Shown here piece by piece: positions 18,768 through 27,596 of a stretch of 43,516 bases of DNA. Each line of letters opens with the position of its first letter. The stretch's first letter is position 1. The translations under genes were made by a program, and so were the position numbers. Below the pieces are notes generated by a model. It worked only from the letters and a program-made list of their open reading frames with translations, searched no databases and was not told where the DNA came from. This stretch comes from Oscillospiraceae bacterium (GTDB taxonomy: Bacteria; Bacillota; Clostridia; Oscillospirales; UBA929), in assembly GCA_031253545.1 (NCBI GenBank), contig JAIRWH010000019.1, positions 1-43,516 of the forward strand, written 5' to 3'.

Positions 18768-18809
18768 AACTCACAGAACCTCCCGGTTAATGATGGATTT
18801 GACAGGCGG

Positions 18810-19745
18810 CTACGCGGCGCCGCCGCAGCCGAGCACATTGGTGAGCTTGCGCTTGACCATGGCCTTTATGGCGTCGCGCGCGGGGGTGAGATACTGGCGG
18901 GGGTCGAAGTGGTCGGGGTGGAGGGCGAAGTGCTCGCGCACGGAGGCGGTCATGGCAAGGCGCAGGTCGGAGTCAATGTTGATTTTGCACACGGCCATTT
19001 TTGCCGCCTGACGAAGCATTTCCTCCGGTATGCCGATGGCATCGGGCATTTTGCCGCCGTAGCGGTTGACTTTCTCCACGAACTCCGGTATAACGCTGGA
19101 CGCCCCGTGGAGCACAATGGGGAAACCGGGCAGGCGCCGCGACACTTTTTCGAGCACATCAAAGCGCAGCTGCGGCTTTTGGCCGGGCTTGAACTTGTAG
19201 GCGCCGTGGCTGGTGCCGATGGCGATGGCAAGCGAATCCACGCCCGTCTTGGAAACGAACTCCTCCACCTCGGCGGGGTTGGTGAACTGCGCGTCGGCAT
19301 CGGCGACCGACACGTCGTCTTCCACCCCCGCGAGCTTGCCCAGCTCGCCCTCGACCACCACGCCGCGTTCGTGGGCGTAGTCCACAACTTTCTTTGTGAG
19401 CGCGACATTCTCCTCAAAAGTATACTTGGAGCCGTCTATCATCACGGACTTGAAACCGCCGTCTATGCAGGAACGGCAAATCTCAAAGTCGCCGCCGTGG
19501 TCGAGGTGCAGGGCGATAGGCAGACCCGTGTCTTCCACGGCGGCCTCCACGAGCTTCATGAGGTAGATGTGCTTGGCATACTTTCGCGCCCCCGCGGATA
19601 CCTGCAAAATAAGCGGCGCTTTCTCTTCCGCCGCCGCTTCGGTGATGCCCTGGATAATCTCCATGTTGTTGACGTTGAACGCGCCGACGGCATAGCCCCC
19701 GGCATATGCCTTCTCAAACATTTCCTTGGTGGTGCAAAGAGCCAT
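18810..19745 (-). CDS. fba: Class II fructose-bisphosphate aldolase
   Basis: GAFNVNNMEIIQGITEAA, LHLDHGGDFEICRSCIDGGFKSVMIDGS, HGASSVIPEF, KINIDSDLRLA. Confidence 0.94.
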   Translation of the reverse strand: MALCTTKEMFEKAYAGGYAVGAFNVNNMEIIQGITEAAAEEKAPLILQVSAGARKYAKHIYLMKLVEAAVEDTGLPIALHLDHGGDFEICRSCIDGGFKSVMIDGSKYTFEENVALTKKVVDYAHERGVVVEGELGKLAGVEDDVSVADADAQFTNPAEVEEFVSKTGVDSLAIAIGTSHGAYKFKPGQKPQLRFDVLEKVSRRLPGFPIVLHGASSVIPEFVEKVNRYGGKMPDAIGIPEEMLRQAAKMAVCKINIDSDLRLAMTASVREHFALHPDHFDPRQYLTPARDAIKAMVKRKLTNVLGCGGAA

Positions 19746-19775
19746 GATGCCTCACTCCTTATACGTTTGCGAATA

Positions 19776-19804
19776 TTATATCAGCCGGCGGGGCGGAATA
19801 CAAG
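19776..19804 (-). promoter_or_regulatory. Putative promoter of fba
   Basis: On - strand TTGTAT, ~17-nt spacer, TATAAT; approximate coordinates. Confidence 0.5.
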
Positions 19805-19833
19805 AAGTTTCTCGCCGCGGCTAAAACACGCGC

Positions 19834-20727
19834 CTAAAACAGGCGTTCGGGGTAGAGCCCGCCTTGCCTCATTTCGCGCAACGCCGCCACCACCCGGTCT
19901 TTATCCTGCGGATATGTAACGCCGAACCACCGCTCCGGCGAAAGCAGGAGCTTCACCGTGCCGCCGGAGGCGATAAACGAATCCACGGCGCGCGGGAGCA
20001 GGTATTCGTCCTTTTGCAGATTATCGGCGCTTTGCAGCCACCGCTCAAAGCCGCTGTCCGCAAATTGCGTAAACGAAGCGGGCAGGGCGAAGAGGTTCAT
20101 GGAAACGGGGGTGTCGGGAGGGAGCGGGTGCCATGTACGCGAATCGTCCTCCCATGCGGTGCCGAGCTCCGGCACACGCGCCACGCGCAGCCGCTCGACA
20201 ATGGAAACGAGGCTGTCGCCGCGCGCGGTACATTCCCCGCGCGACACGGTGCCGTGGTCCGTGAGCGTGTTTTCCAGCCGAAACGCCACCATCGCCCCGC
20301 CGTCCGCGTCTTGCCGCAGGAAATCCGCCGCCAAGGCAAGGCTCTCGCGCCCGTAGAAGTCGTCGGCGTTCACCGTGGCGAAAGGCGCGTCTATGAGGGC
20401 GCGGGCGGCGCGCACGGCGTGCGCCGTGCCCCAAGGCTTCGCGCGCCCTTCCGGCAGCATAAAGCCTTGCGGTAAATCGTCCGGCTCTTGGCGGGCGTAC
20501 TCCACCGCCACGGCGGCGGATATCCGGTCGCCCACCGTGGCGCGGAAGAGCGCCTCATGCTGCGCCCGTATGACGAACACCACCTTGCAAAAGCCCGCGA
20601 GCAACGCGTCATAGATGGTGAAGTCCAGCAAGAACTCGCCGCGCTCGGTCACGGGGTCGGCCTGCTTGAGCCCGCCGTAACGGCTGCCCATGCCGGCGGC
20701 AAGCACCAACAATACGGGCTTTCGCAC
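19834..20727 (-). CDS. NTP-transferase family (sugar nucleotidyltransferase-like) protein
   Basis: LVLAAGMGSRYGGLKQADPV signature; FATVNADDFYG. Confidence 0.8.
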   Translation of the reverse strand: MRKPVLLVLAAGMGSRYGGLKQADPVTERGEFLLDFTIYDALLAGFCKVVFVIRAQHEALFRATVGDRISAAVAVEYARQEPDDLPQGFMLPEGRAKPWGTAHAVRAARALIDAPFATVNADDFYGRESLALAADFLRQDADGGAMVAFRLENTLTDHGTVSRGECTARGDSLVSIVERLRVARVPELGTAWEDDSRTWHPLPPDTPVSMNLFALPASFTQFADSGFERWLQSADNLQKDEYLLPRAVDSFIASGGTVKLLLSPERWFGVTYPQDKDRVVAALREMRQGGLYPERLF

Positions 20728-20732
20728 TGCCG

Positions 20733-22115
20733 TCAGTCCGCTTTCGGCAGGCTTGCCAAGCTCGCCGCAAGCTCCGCGTCCGTGGGGATGTGGTCGGTCA
20801 TAGCGCCGTCTATGTAACTTTTGTAGGCCGTCATGTCGAAGTAGCCCGTGCCGGAAAGGCCAAAGAGTATGGTCTTGCCCGTGCCCTCCTCGCGGCAGCG
20901 GATAGCTTCGTCAATCGCTCCGCGTATGGCGTGGGCGGATTCGGGCGCGGGCAGCACGCCCTCGGCCCTCGCGAACGTGACGGCCGCGTCGAACACGGCG
21001 GTCTGCCCCTCGGCGCGCACCTCGTCGAGCACCTTGTCGTAATAAAGCTGCGAGAGTATGGGGCTCATGCCGTGGTAGCGCAGGCCGCCCGCGTGGTTCG
21101 CGCCGGGCATAAACTCGCAGCCGAGCGTGTACATCTTGATAAACGGTGTCATGCGCCCCGTGTCGCCGCAGTCGTAGGCAAACTTGCCGCGCGTGAAGCT
21201 GGGGCAGGAGGCGGGCTCCACGGCGATAAGCCTGACCTTGGAGCCGTGGCGGAGCTTGTCGCGCACAAACGGCGCCATTAGGCCGCCCATGTTGGAGCCG
21301 CCGCCCGTGCAACCGATAACAATATCCGCTTGCTCTCCCATTTCGTCCAAGGCGAGCTTTGCCTCCAAACCGATGACGCTTTGGTGGAGCAGCACATGGT
21401 TCATCACGCTGCCGAGCACATAGCGGTAGCCCTCCAAACCGAAGGCCGTCTCCATAGCCTCCGATATGGCGCAACCGAGGCTACCGCCCGTATCGGGGTT
21501 CTTCGCCAGTATATCGCGCCCCACCTTGGTGGTATCCGAGGGAGAGGCCACGATTTTCGCTCCGAAGGTTTCCATAACGGCGCGGCGATACGGCTTCTGC
21601 TCCGCGGATACCTTGACCATAAAGACGCGGCACTCAAGCCCGAAGTGGGCGCACGCCATGGACAAAGCCGTGCCCCACTGACCCGCGCCCGTCTCGGTGG
21701 TAACGCCTTTCAGGCCCTGCTCGCGGGCGTAATACGCCTGAGCGGCGGCGGAGTTGAGCTTGTGGCTGCCGGAGGTGTTGTTGCCTTCAAACTTATAGTA
21801 GATTTTCGCGGGGGTTTGCAGCGCCTTCTCCAAGCTGTGCGCCCGGCAGAGGGGCGAAGGGCGGAAGGTGCGGTAATAGTCCATCACGCCGCCGGGTATG
21901 CTCACATATTCCGAAGTATCGTCCAATTCCTGTTTCGCGAGCTCCTCGGCGAACACGCCGCACAGCTCTTCGAGCAACATCGGGCGCAAAAGCCCGGGGT
22001 GGAGCATGGACGCGGGTTTATTCCGCATATCCGCGCGCAGGTTGTACCAAGAGTCGGGAATCCTCTCTTCCGGGAGCACAAAGCGGTTTAGTGCCTTCGC
22101 CATGTTGTCAATCAT
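20733..22115 (-). CDS. TrpB-like PLP enzyme (TrpB2 family tryptophan synthase beta)
   Basis: RPSPLCRAHSLEKALQTPAKIYYKFEGNNTSGSHKLNSAAAQAYYA; TETGAGQWGTALSMAC; CTGGGSNMGGLMAPF. Confidence 0.9.
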   Translation of the reverse strand: MIDNMAKALNRFVLPEERIPDSWYNLRADMRNKPASMLHPGLLRPMLLEELCGVFAEELAKQELDDTSEYVSIPGGVMDYYRTFRPSPLCRAHSLEKALQTPAKIYYKFEGNNTSGSHKLNSAAAQAYYAREQGLKGVTTETGAGQWGTALSMACAHFGLECRVFMVKVSAEQKPYRRAVMETFGAKIVASPSDTTKVGRDILAKNPDTGGSLGCAISEAMETAFGLEGYRYVLGSVMNHVLLHQSVIGLEAKLALDEMGEQADIVIGCTGGGSNMGGLMAPFVRDKLRHGSKVRLIAVEPASCPSFTRGKFAYDCGDTGRMTPFIKMYTLGCEFMPGANHAGGLRYHGMSPILSQLYYDKVLDEVRAEGQTAVFDAAVTFARAEGVLPAPESAHAIRGAIDEAIRCREEGTGKTILFGLSGTGYFDMTAYKSYIDGAMTDHIPTDAELAASLASLPKAD

Positions 22116-22215
22116 TCCTTCCTTTCTTCTGTCGCGGGCAAGTAATGCCCGCGCAATACAGAATACTCGCATAAGCCGCGTTTGTCAAGGGGTTTTTCGG
22201 AAACGGGAGCAATCA

Positions 22216-22587
22216 TCAAGGGCTTTCCCCGGCCTTGTCAAAGCGGGAAAGGACGTTCATGGAACAGTCCGCCTTTATGCCTTTGCTGTTTAAGTAGCGC
22301 TCTCCCCAGTCATACACGGCGCGCAGCACGGGGCGAATGCTTTTGCCCCGTGCGGTCAGGGAGTATTCCACTTTTGGCGGCACCTCGGCGTACACCATGC
22401 GTGTGAGCATACCGTCTTCCTCCAACTCACGCAGCTGTTGCGTCAGCATCTTGGGCGTGGCTTGCGGGATAAGTTTGCGAAGTTGCCCGAAGCGCAGCGT
22501 GGCATCGAGCAAATGCCACAGTATACGGGCTTTGTATTTGCCGCCGATGAGTTCAAGGGCGGCCGCCACCGGGCAGTTTTCGTCCAT
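22216..22587 (-). CDS. HxlR-family winged-helix transcriptional regulator
   Basis: CPVAAALELIGGKYKARILWHLLDATLRFGQLRKLIPQATPKMLTQQLRELEEDGMLTRMVYAEVPPKVEYSLTARG; conserved N-terminal Cys. Confidence 0.92.
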   Translation of the reverse strand: MDENCPVAAALELIGGKYKARILWHLLDATLRFGQLRKLIPQATPKMLTQQLRELEEDGMLTRMVYAEVPPKVEYSLTARGKSIRPVLRAVYDWGERYLNSKGIKADCSMNVLSRFDKAGESP

Positions 22588-22616
22588 GTTGCTCCTCCTC
22601 CGGTTTCATATCGGGT

Positions 22617-22634
22617 ACTATTTTACAAAATAGT
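22617..22634. promoter_or_regulatory. Palindromic candidate operator in hxlR-copA intergenic region
   Basis: ACTATTTT-AC-AAAATAGT perfect 8-nt arms. Confidence 0.65.
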
Positions 22635-22640
22635 GCGTAC

Positions 22641-22669
22641 TTGCCAATGTGCATAGTACACATCATAAT
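22641..22669 (+). promoter_or_regulatory. Putative copA promoter
   Basis: TTGCCA, 17-nt spacer, CATAAT, immediately downstream of the palindrome. Confidence 0.5.
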
Positions 22670-22716
22670 ATACTGCAACATGGGTGAAATGTAAATTGTA
22701 ATCGGGGGTGGTCGTT

Positions 22717-24990
22717 GTGCGCACACAGGTATTCGCTATATCGGGCATGTCTTGCGCCTCTTGCGCGGCGCGCCTTGAGAAGGCCATACGGGAGCTTTGC
22801 GGCGTGGCGGAAGCGTCGGTCAATTTTGCCGCCGCGAAGGCTTCCGTTACCTACGACCCGCAGCGGCTCCGGCAATCGGATATACGGCTTGCCGTTGAAA
22901 AAGCCGGATTCGCCGTGGCGCAGGCGAGCGCCGGGGACGCGGAGCGCAGACACGCCGAATACGCGCGCCTGCGCGCCCGCTTTATTGTGGCGGCCGCGTT
23001 TGCGTTTGTGTTGCTCTACCTTGCCATGGCACCTATGATAATGGCCGTGCCGCTGCCGTTCGGCGGATATTTGCGCGAATATATGTCTCACCGCCCGCTG
23101 CTCTACGCCCTGACGCAGTTTTTGCTGCTCTGCCCCGTTATCGGCGCGGGGCGCGGCTTTTACACATCGGGCTTCAAGGCGTTGCTGCGGCGCGGCCCCA
23201 ACATGGATTCGCTCGTGGCTTTGGGCACTTCGGCGGCCGTGGTTTTCAGCGTATACAATACCGTTTTGACGGCGCGGGGGCATCACGAAGCCGCGGAGCT
23301 TTTGTATTACGAAACGGCGGGCGTTATCATCGCGCTGCTCCTGCTCGGCAGAACGCTTGAACACGCGGCGAAGAACAAGACGAGCGAGGCTATCGCCAAA
23401 CTGTCGGAGCTCGCGCCCGCCACCGCCACCGTCATACGCGAGGGCGCGGAGGCGGAAGTGCCCGTCGGCGAAGTGGAAATCGGAGACGTTATATTGGTGC
23501 GGCCGGGCGCGAGAATCCCCGTAGACGGCATTGTGACCGACGGGTGCGGTGCCGTGGACGAATCCATGCTCACGGGCGAGAGCATGCCCTCGGACAAAAC
23601 GGTCGGGGACGCGGTATACGCGGCCACCGTCAACACAACCGGAGCGCTCCGGCTCCGGGCGGAGAAGGTGGGCGCGGACACCGCCCTGGCGCATATAATA
23701 AAGCTGGTGGAAGACGCGCAGCTCGGCAAAGCCCCGATTGCGGCGCTTGCCGATAAGGTGGCGGGCGTGTTTGTGCCGGTCGTCTGCGCCGTGGCGGCGG
23801 CAACGGGGGCGGGCTGGTTTATCGCCTGTTCGGTAAGCCCCGGGCTTGCCGCGGGGAAATCGGCGGCCGCGTTCGCGCTGAGCGCCCTGATTTCCGTGCT
23901 TGTCATCGCCTGCCCGTGCGCCCTGGGGCTTGCCACGCCCACGGCGATTATGGTGGGCACGGGCAAAGGCGCGGAATACGGCATACTCATCAAAGGCGGC
24001 AGGGCGCTCGAAATCGCGCGCAAAGCGGATACCGTGGCGCTCGACAAGACCGGCACGGTAACCGAGGGCAAGCCCGCGCTCACCGACGCGGTGGCCGCGG
24101 AGGGCGTGGACGTTGCCGCCCTGCTGCGCCTTGCGGCTTCGGCGGAAGCGGATTCCGAGCACCCCATAGGCCGCGCCGTGGTGGCGGGGGCGAAGGCGCG
24201 GGGTTTGCCCCTTTCGGCGGCGAGCGGCTTTGCGTCCCTCACGGGGCAGGGCGTGGAGGCGACGGTCGAGGGGCAAACCGTGCTCGTGGGCACCGACAGG
24301 CTTATGGGCGGGCGCGGCGTGGGTTTCGCGCGCATGGAGGGCGAACACAACCGCCTTGCCGACGAAGGCAAAACGCCGATGTATGTGGCCGCCGACGGCA
24401 AACTGCTCGGCGTTGTGGCTGTGGCGGATACGGCGAAAACGTCCGCCGCCCCGGCCGTGGCCGCGTTGCGCCGCATGGGTTTGGATGTGCTCATGCTCAC
24501 GGGCGATAACGGCAGGGCGGCGGAGGCCGTGGCAAGGCAGGCGGGTATCGGGCGTGTGCGGGCGCAACTGTTGCCGGGGGATAAGACGGGCGAGATAAAA
24601 AAGCTGCAAAGCGAGGGGCGCGTGGTGGCGATGGTGGGCGACGGCATAAACGACGCTCCCGCGCTCGCCACGGCGGACATCGGCATCGCCATCGGCACAG
24701 GCACGGATATTGCCATGGAAAGCGCGGATATCGTGCTAATGCGCGGGCGGCTCACCGATGTACCCGAAGCCATCCGTCTGAGTCGCCGCGTCATACGCAA
24801 CGTAAAGCAAAACCTATGCTGGGCTTTTGGTTACAACGTGCTTGGCATCCCCGTGGCGGCGGGCGCGCTGCATATATTCGGCGGCCCCATGCTCAACCCC
24901 ATGTTCGCGGCGGCGGCCATGAGCCTCAGTTCCGTGTCGGTGCTGGCTAACGCCCTGCGCTTGAAAAGGTATAAACCCGCCGGGCGGTGA
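22717..24990 (+). CDS. copA: Copper-translocating P1B-type ATPase
   Basis: HMA motif [63 protein letters not shown] 22717 has SD gggggtgg (ORF opens at 22708). Confidence 0.93.
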   Translation: MRTQVFAISGMSCASCAARLEKAIRELCGVAEASVNFAAAKASVTYDPQRLRQSDIRLAVEKAGFAVAQASAGDAERRHAEYARLRARFIVAAAFAFVLLYLAMAPMIMAVPLPFGGYLREYMSHRPLLYALTQFLLLCPVIGAGRGFYTSGFKALLRRGPNMDSLVALGTSAAVVFSVYNTVLTARGHHEAAELLYYETAGVIIALLLLGRTLEHAAKNKTSEAIAKLSELAPATATVIREGAEAEVPVGEVEIGDVILVRPGARIPVDGIVTDGCGAVDESMLTGESMPSDKTVGDAVYAATVNTTGALRLRAEKVGADTALAHIIKLVEDAQLGKAPIAALADKVAGVFVPVVCAVAAATGAGWFIACSVSPGLAAGKSAAAFALSALISVLVIACPCALGLATPTAIMVGTGKGAEYGILIKGGRALEIARKADTVALDKTGTVTEGKPALTDAVAAEGVDVAALLRLAASAEADSEHPIGRAVVAGAKARGLPLSAASGFASLTGQGVEATVEGQTVLVGTDRLMGGRGVGFARMEGEHNRLADEGKTPMYVAADGKLLGVVAVADTAKTSAAPAVAALRRMGLDVLMLTGDNGRAAEAVARQAGIGRVRAQLLPGDKTGEIKKLQSEGRVVAMVGDGINDAPALATADIGIAIGTGTDIAMESADIVLMRGRLTDVPEAIRLSRRVIRNVKQNLCWAFGYNVLGIPVAAGALHIFGGPMLNPMFAAAAMSLSSVSVLANALRLKRYKPAGR

Positions 24991-24997
24991 GTCCGCG

Positions 24998-25642
24998 TCA
25001 TCGGGCGGCGGAAAGGATTCGCAACCCAAAGAAACCCTCGCATTTTCCGGCGAGCGCGGCGGCAAAGCGGCTGTCCGCCGCGGTCATACGCACGGGCAGC
25101 CCCAAGGCGCGGCTCACGGCGGCGGCGTAAGGCAACGAGGCGGCAACGTCCGCCTCGCGCGTGTCCGCGCCCAAGTGGGAATTGTTGCATATCCCCGTGA
25201 AGCGCAGCTTGGCGGCCGCCTCTATCTCCCGCGCGTATTCGGCCACTTGCCGCGCGTTTTCCGTGAGGGGGCGGTACATGTTGACGACCATGAGCATATC
25301 CGGCGGCGAGGGCATAGACCCGGCAAGGCGACCCAAGGCCAGCGCGCCCCTGTCGTCGCCGCCCGCGTCCACCACGGCGGGGCCGCCGTCGAACACGGCG
25401 GCGGCGGCGGGAGGGAAGCCCGGCGCTTCCGCGTTGCTCCCGGCAAGCTCCGAAACCACAAACCTCACGCCGGCGTCGCCGAGCGCGCGGGCGAAGTCGC
25501 TCGCGCGGAAATACGGGTTTACCGTGTCAATATCCGCAAGCACGGCGCCGCCGTGGCGCTTTTGCAGCCAAATGGCGTAATTGACCGCCACAACGGTCTT
25601 CCCGGAGCCGCAATGCCCCGCGAATACCGTGACATCGCTCAT
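24998..25642 (-). CDS. P-loop (SIMIBI/MinD-like) ATPase of unknown function
   Basis: VTVFAGHCGSGKTVVAVNYAIWLQKRHGGAVLADIDTVNPYFRASDFARAL; ATG 25642 overlaps the natB stop. Confidence 0.75.
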   Translation of the reverse strand: MSDVTVFAGHCGSGKTVVAVNYAIWLQKRHGGAVLADIDTVNPYFRASDFARALGDAGVRFVVSELAGSNAEAPGFPPAAAAVFDGGPAVVDAGGDDRGALALGRLAGSMPSPPDMLMVVNMYRPLTENARQVAEYAREIEAAAKLRFTGICNNSHLGADTREADVAASLPYAAAVSRALGLPVRMTAADSRFAAALAGKCEGFFGLRILSAAR

Positions 25643-26832
25643 ACCGTGCGGAGCATAACGCTTTCTTTTCTGAAAAGGGCTCTCGTGAGCGCTAAAACCA
25701 ACGCTAGGAACACTAACGACGAGGCGATGCAGCCCAAGAAGAACGGTATGTCGGAAACGCCGCCGAGCACCATCTTCATCGCGCCCACCACGTTGAGCAT
25801 GGGCACGAACATCATCCACGCCTTGATGTCGCCCGCTTGCATGAACATTGTGGAGAAAACGGGTATATACGCGACCAGCATGAAGAATGTGCCGTATGTG
25901 GCGGCTTCCTTTACGGTGCGCGAGTATGTGGACACGGCCACATGCAGGCCGGAGAATACCATTGCCATCACGGCAATCAGTATTACCGTGAGCAGCAGCG
26001 ACAGCGGCGGTATGGTGAAGTCGCCGAGGGCGTCCGTGTCAATGCCCATGCCCATAGCGTCGGGGTTGATGATGTTGCCGAGCAAAATGCCCGCAAAGGT
26101 GGCCACCACGCTGAGCAGGGAATAGAGCGTAACGGCGGTAAACTTCGCCCCCAATATCGAGCCGCGCCCGGCGCGCGTGCATAGCAGCGGCTCCATGGTT
26201 CTGCGCTCTTTCTCGCCGGCAAACAAATCGCCCGCCGTGGCAAGCCCGCCCACGGCAAGGAAGATTACCACGAGCATGGGGAGCATCATACTGAGCATTA
26301 TGCCCGCCCCGCTCGCTTCCTCCCGCCCCGCGGCGGCGTTGAGCGTTTTTTGGGTGATTGCCACAGGGCTGAGCTGCGCTATGGATATGCCCATTTCCGC
26401 GAGCTTTTCGTTTACCGCCGACTGATTGTAGGCGTCGAGCAGTGAGATAACGTATTGCGCGCTCATGGTGGAGGCGCTCTTGGTGTCGTCGAATATTATC
26501 TCGGCGCTGTATTTGCCGTCGCCTTCCGAGAGCACATTCAGCGCCACATCGGCTCTGCCCGCGTCAAGCTCCGCCACGGGGTCGGCGGCGGAGGCGATAT
26601 GCAGCCCCTCCGTCTCGGAAAGCACATCGTAGAGGGCCGTGCCCGCGGTAACGGCAAGGCGCGTGTTTTGTTCGGCGTCGGTCACGAGGCTGTTCACGGC
26701 GCTGCCCATGAACAGGAACATGACGGGGTAGAGCACAAGCGGCAGCACAAGGTTGGTAATCAGCGCGCGCCTGTCGCGCAGCATATCTAAAATCTCCTTT
26801 TTCAGCACAACCGCGAAATACGCATTCCTCAT
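25639..26832 (-). CDS. ABC-2 type permease, NatB-like (Na+ efflux family)
   Basis: N-terminal KKEILDMLRDRRALITNLVLPLVLYPVMF; multi-TM C-terminus FAGEKERRTMEPLLCTRAGRGSILGAKF; adjacent NatA-like ATPase. Confidence 0.85.
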   Translation of the reverse strand: MRNAYFAVVLKKEILDMLRDRRALITNLVLPLVLYPVMFLFMGSAVNSLVTDAEQNTRLAVTAGTALYDVLSETEGLHIASAADPVAELDAGRADVALNVLSEGDGKYSAEIIFDDTKSASTMSAQYVISLLDAYNQSAVNEKLAEMGISIAQLSPVAITQKTLNAAAGREEASGAGIMLSMMLPMLVVIFLAVGGLATAGDLFAGEKERRTMEPLLCTRAGRGSILGAKFTAVTLYSLLSVVATFAGILLGNIINPDAMGMGIDTDALGDFTIPPLSLLLTVILIAVMAMVFSGLHVAVSTYSRTVKEAATYGTFFMLVAYIPVFSTMFMQAGDIKAWMMFVPMLNVVGAMKMVLGGVSDIPFFLGCIASSLVFLALVLALTRALFRKESVMLRTV

Positions 26833-27596
26833 AACGCCGCATTCTCCTCCGCGAGCTTGAAAAACACTTCTTCAAGGCTCTTACATTCGTGTTGCCGCGT
26901 CAGCTCGTCAATCGTGCCCTCGCCGAGCAGCTTGCCTTTTCCGAGTATGCCTATGCGGTCGCACAGGCGTTCCACCACACTGAGCGTGTGGTCGGACAGC
27001 ACAATGGTCTTGCCCTTATCGCGGCAATGCAGTATAAAGTCCTCCGCCTCTTTTTTTGCCGTAACATCCAAACCCAGCGTGGGTTCGTCGAAGAGCATGA
27101 GTTGGGGGTCGTGTATTATCGCGCGCGCGAAGCTCACTTTCTGCCGTGTGCCCTTTGACAGCTTGCCCGCCGCTTTCTGCAAATGCTCCGTGAAGCGAAA
27201 CTGCTCGGCAAGCTCGTGTATGCGCGCGGAAGAGACCTCGTCGGGCACATCGTTGAGCCGCGCGAAATACTGTATGTTCTCGTAGGCCGTCAGGCGGTCG
27301 TAAAGGCCCACGTCGCCGCCGAAGAGCAAACCCGTCTTCCTGCGCACTTCGTCCGCCCGGGTAATGATGTCGCAGCCGTCCACGGTGGCGGTGCCCTCGG
27401 ACGGGGTGAGCATTGTGGCCACCATGCGCAGGGTGGTGGTCTTGCCCGCGCCGTTAGCGCCGAGAAGGCCGTATATCCGCCCGCCGCTCACTTGCAGCGA
27501 AAGGCCGTCCACGGCGGTAAGGCTCGTCTGCCCGGTTTGCTTTCTGTGCTTGCCCGTCACGGGAAACCGCTTTGTGAGGGCTTTCAGCTCCAGCAT
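26829..27596 (-). CDS. ABC transporter ATP-binding protein, NatA-like
   Basis: Walker A GANGAGKTT, signature LSKGTRQKVSFARA, Walker B LMLFDEPTLGLD. Confidence 0.9.
   Translation of the reverse strand: MLELKALTKRFPVTGKHRKQTGQTSLTAVDGLSLQVSGGRIYGLLGANGAGKTTTLRMVATMLTPSEGTATVDGCDIITRADEVRRKTGLLFGGDVGLYDRLTAYENIQYFARLNDVPDEVSSARIHELAEQFRFTEHLQKAAGKLSKGTRQKVSFARAIIHDPQLMLFDEPTLGLDVTAKKEAEDFILHCRDKGKTIVLSDHTLSVVERLCDRIGILGKGKLLGEGTIDELTRQHECKSLEEVFFKLAEENAAL

Noticed and set aside
18009-19919. 636-aa + strand ORF
   Set aside because: Antisense to the well-supported corrinoid protein and fba genes; composition reflects high-GC reverse frames and no recognisable domain.
22663-24609. 648-aa - strand ORF and 497-aa ORF 23307..24800
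   Set aside because: Entirely antisense to copA, with Arg/His/Ala-rich translations typical of shadow ORFs.
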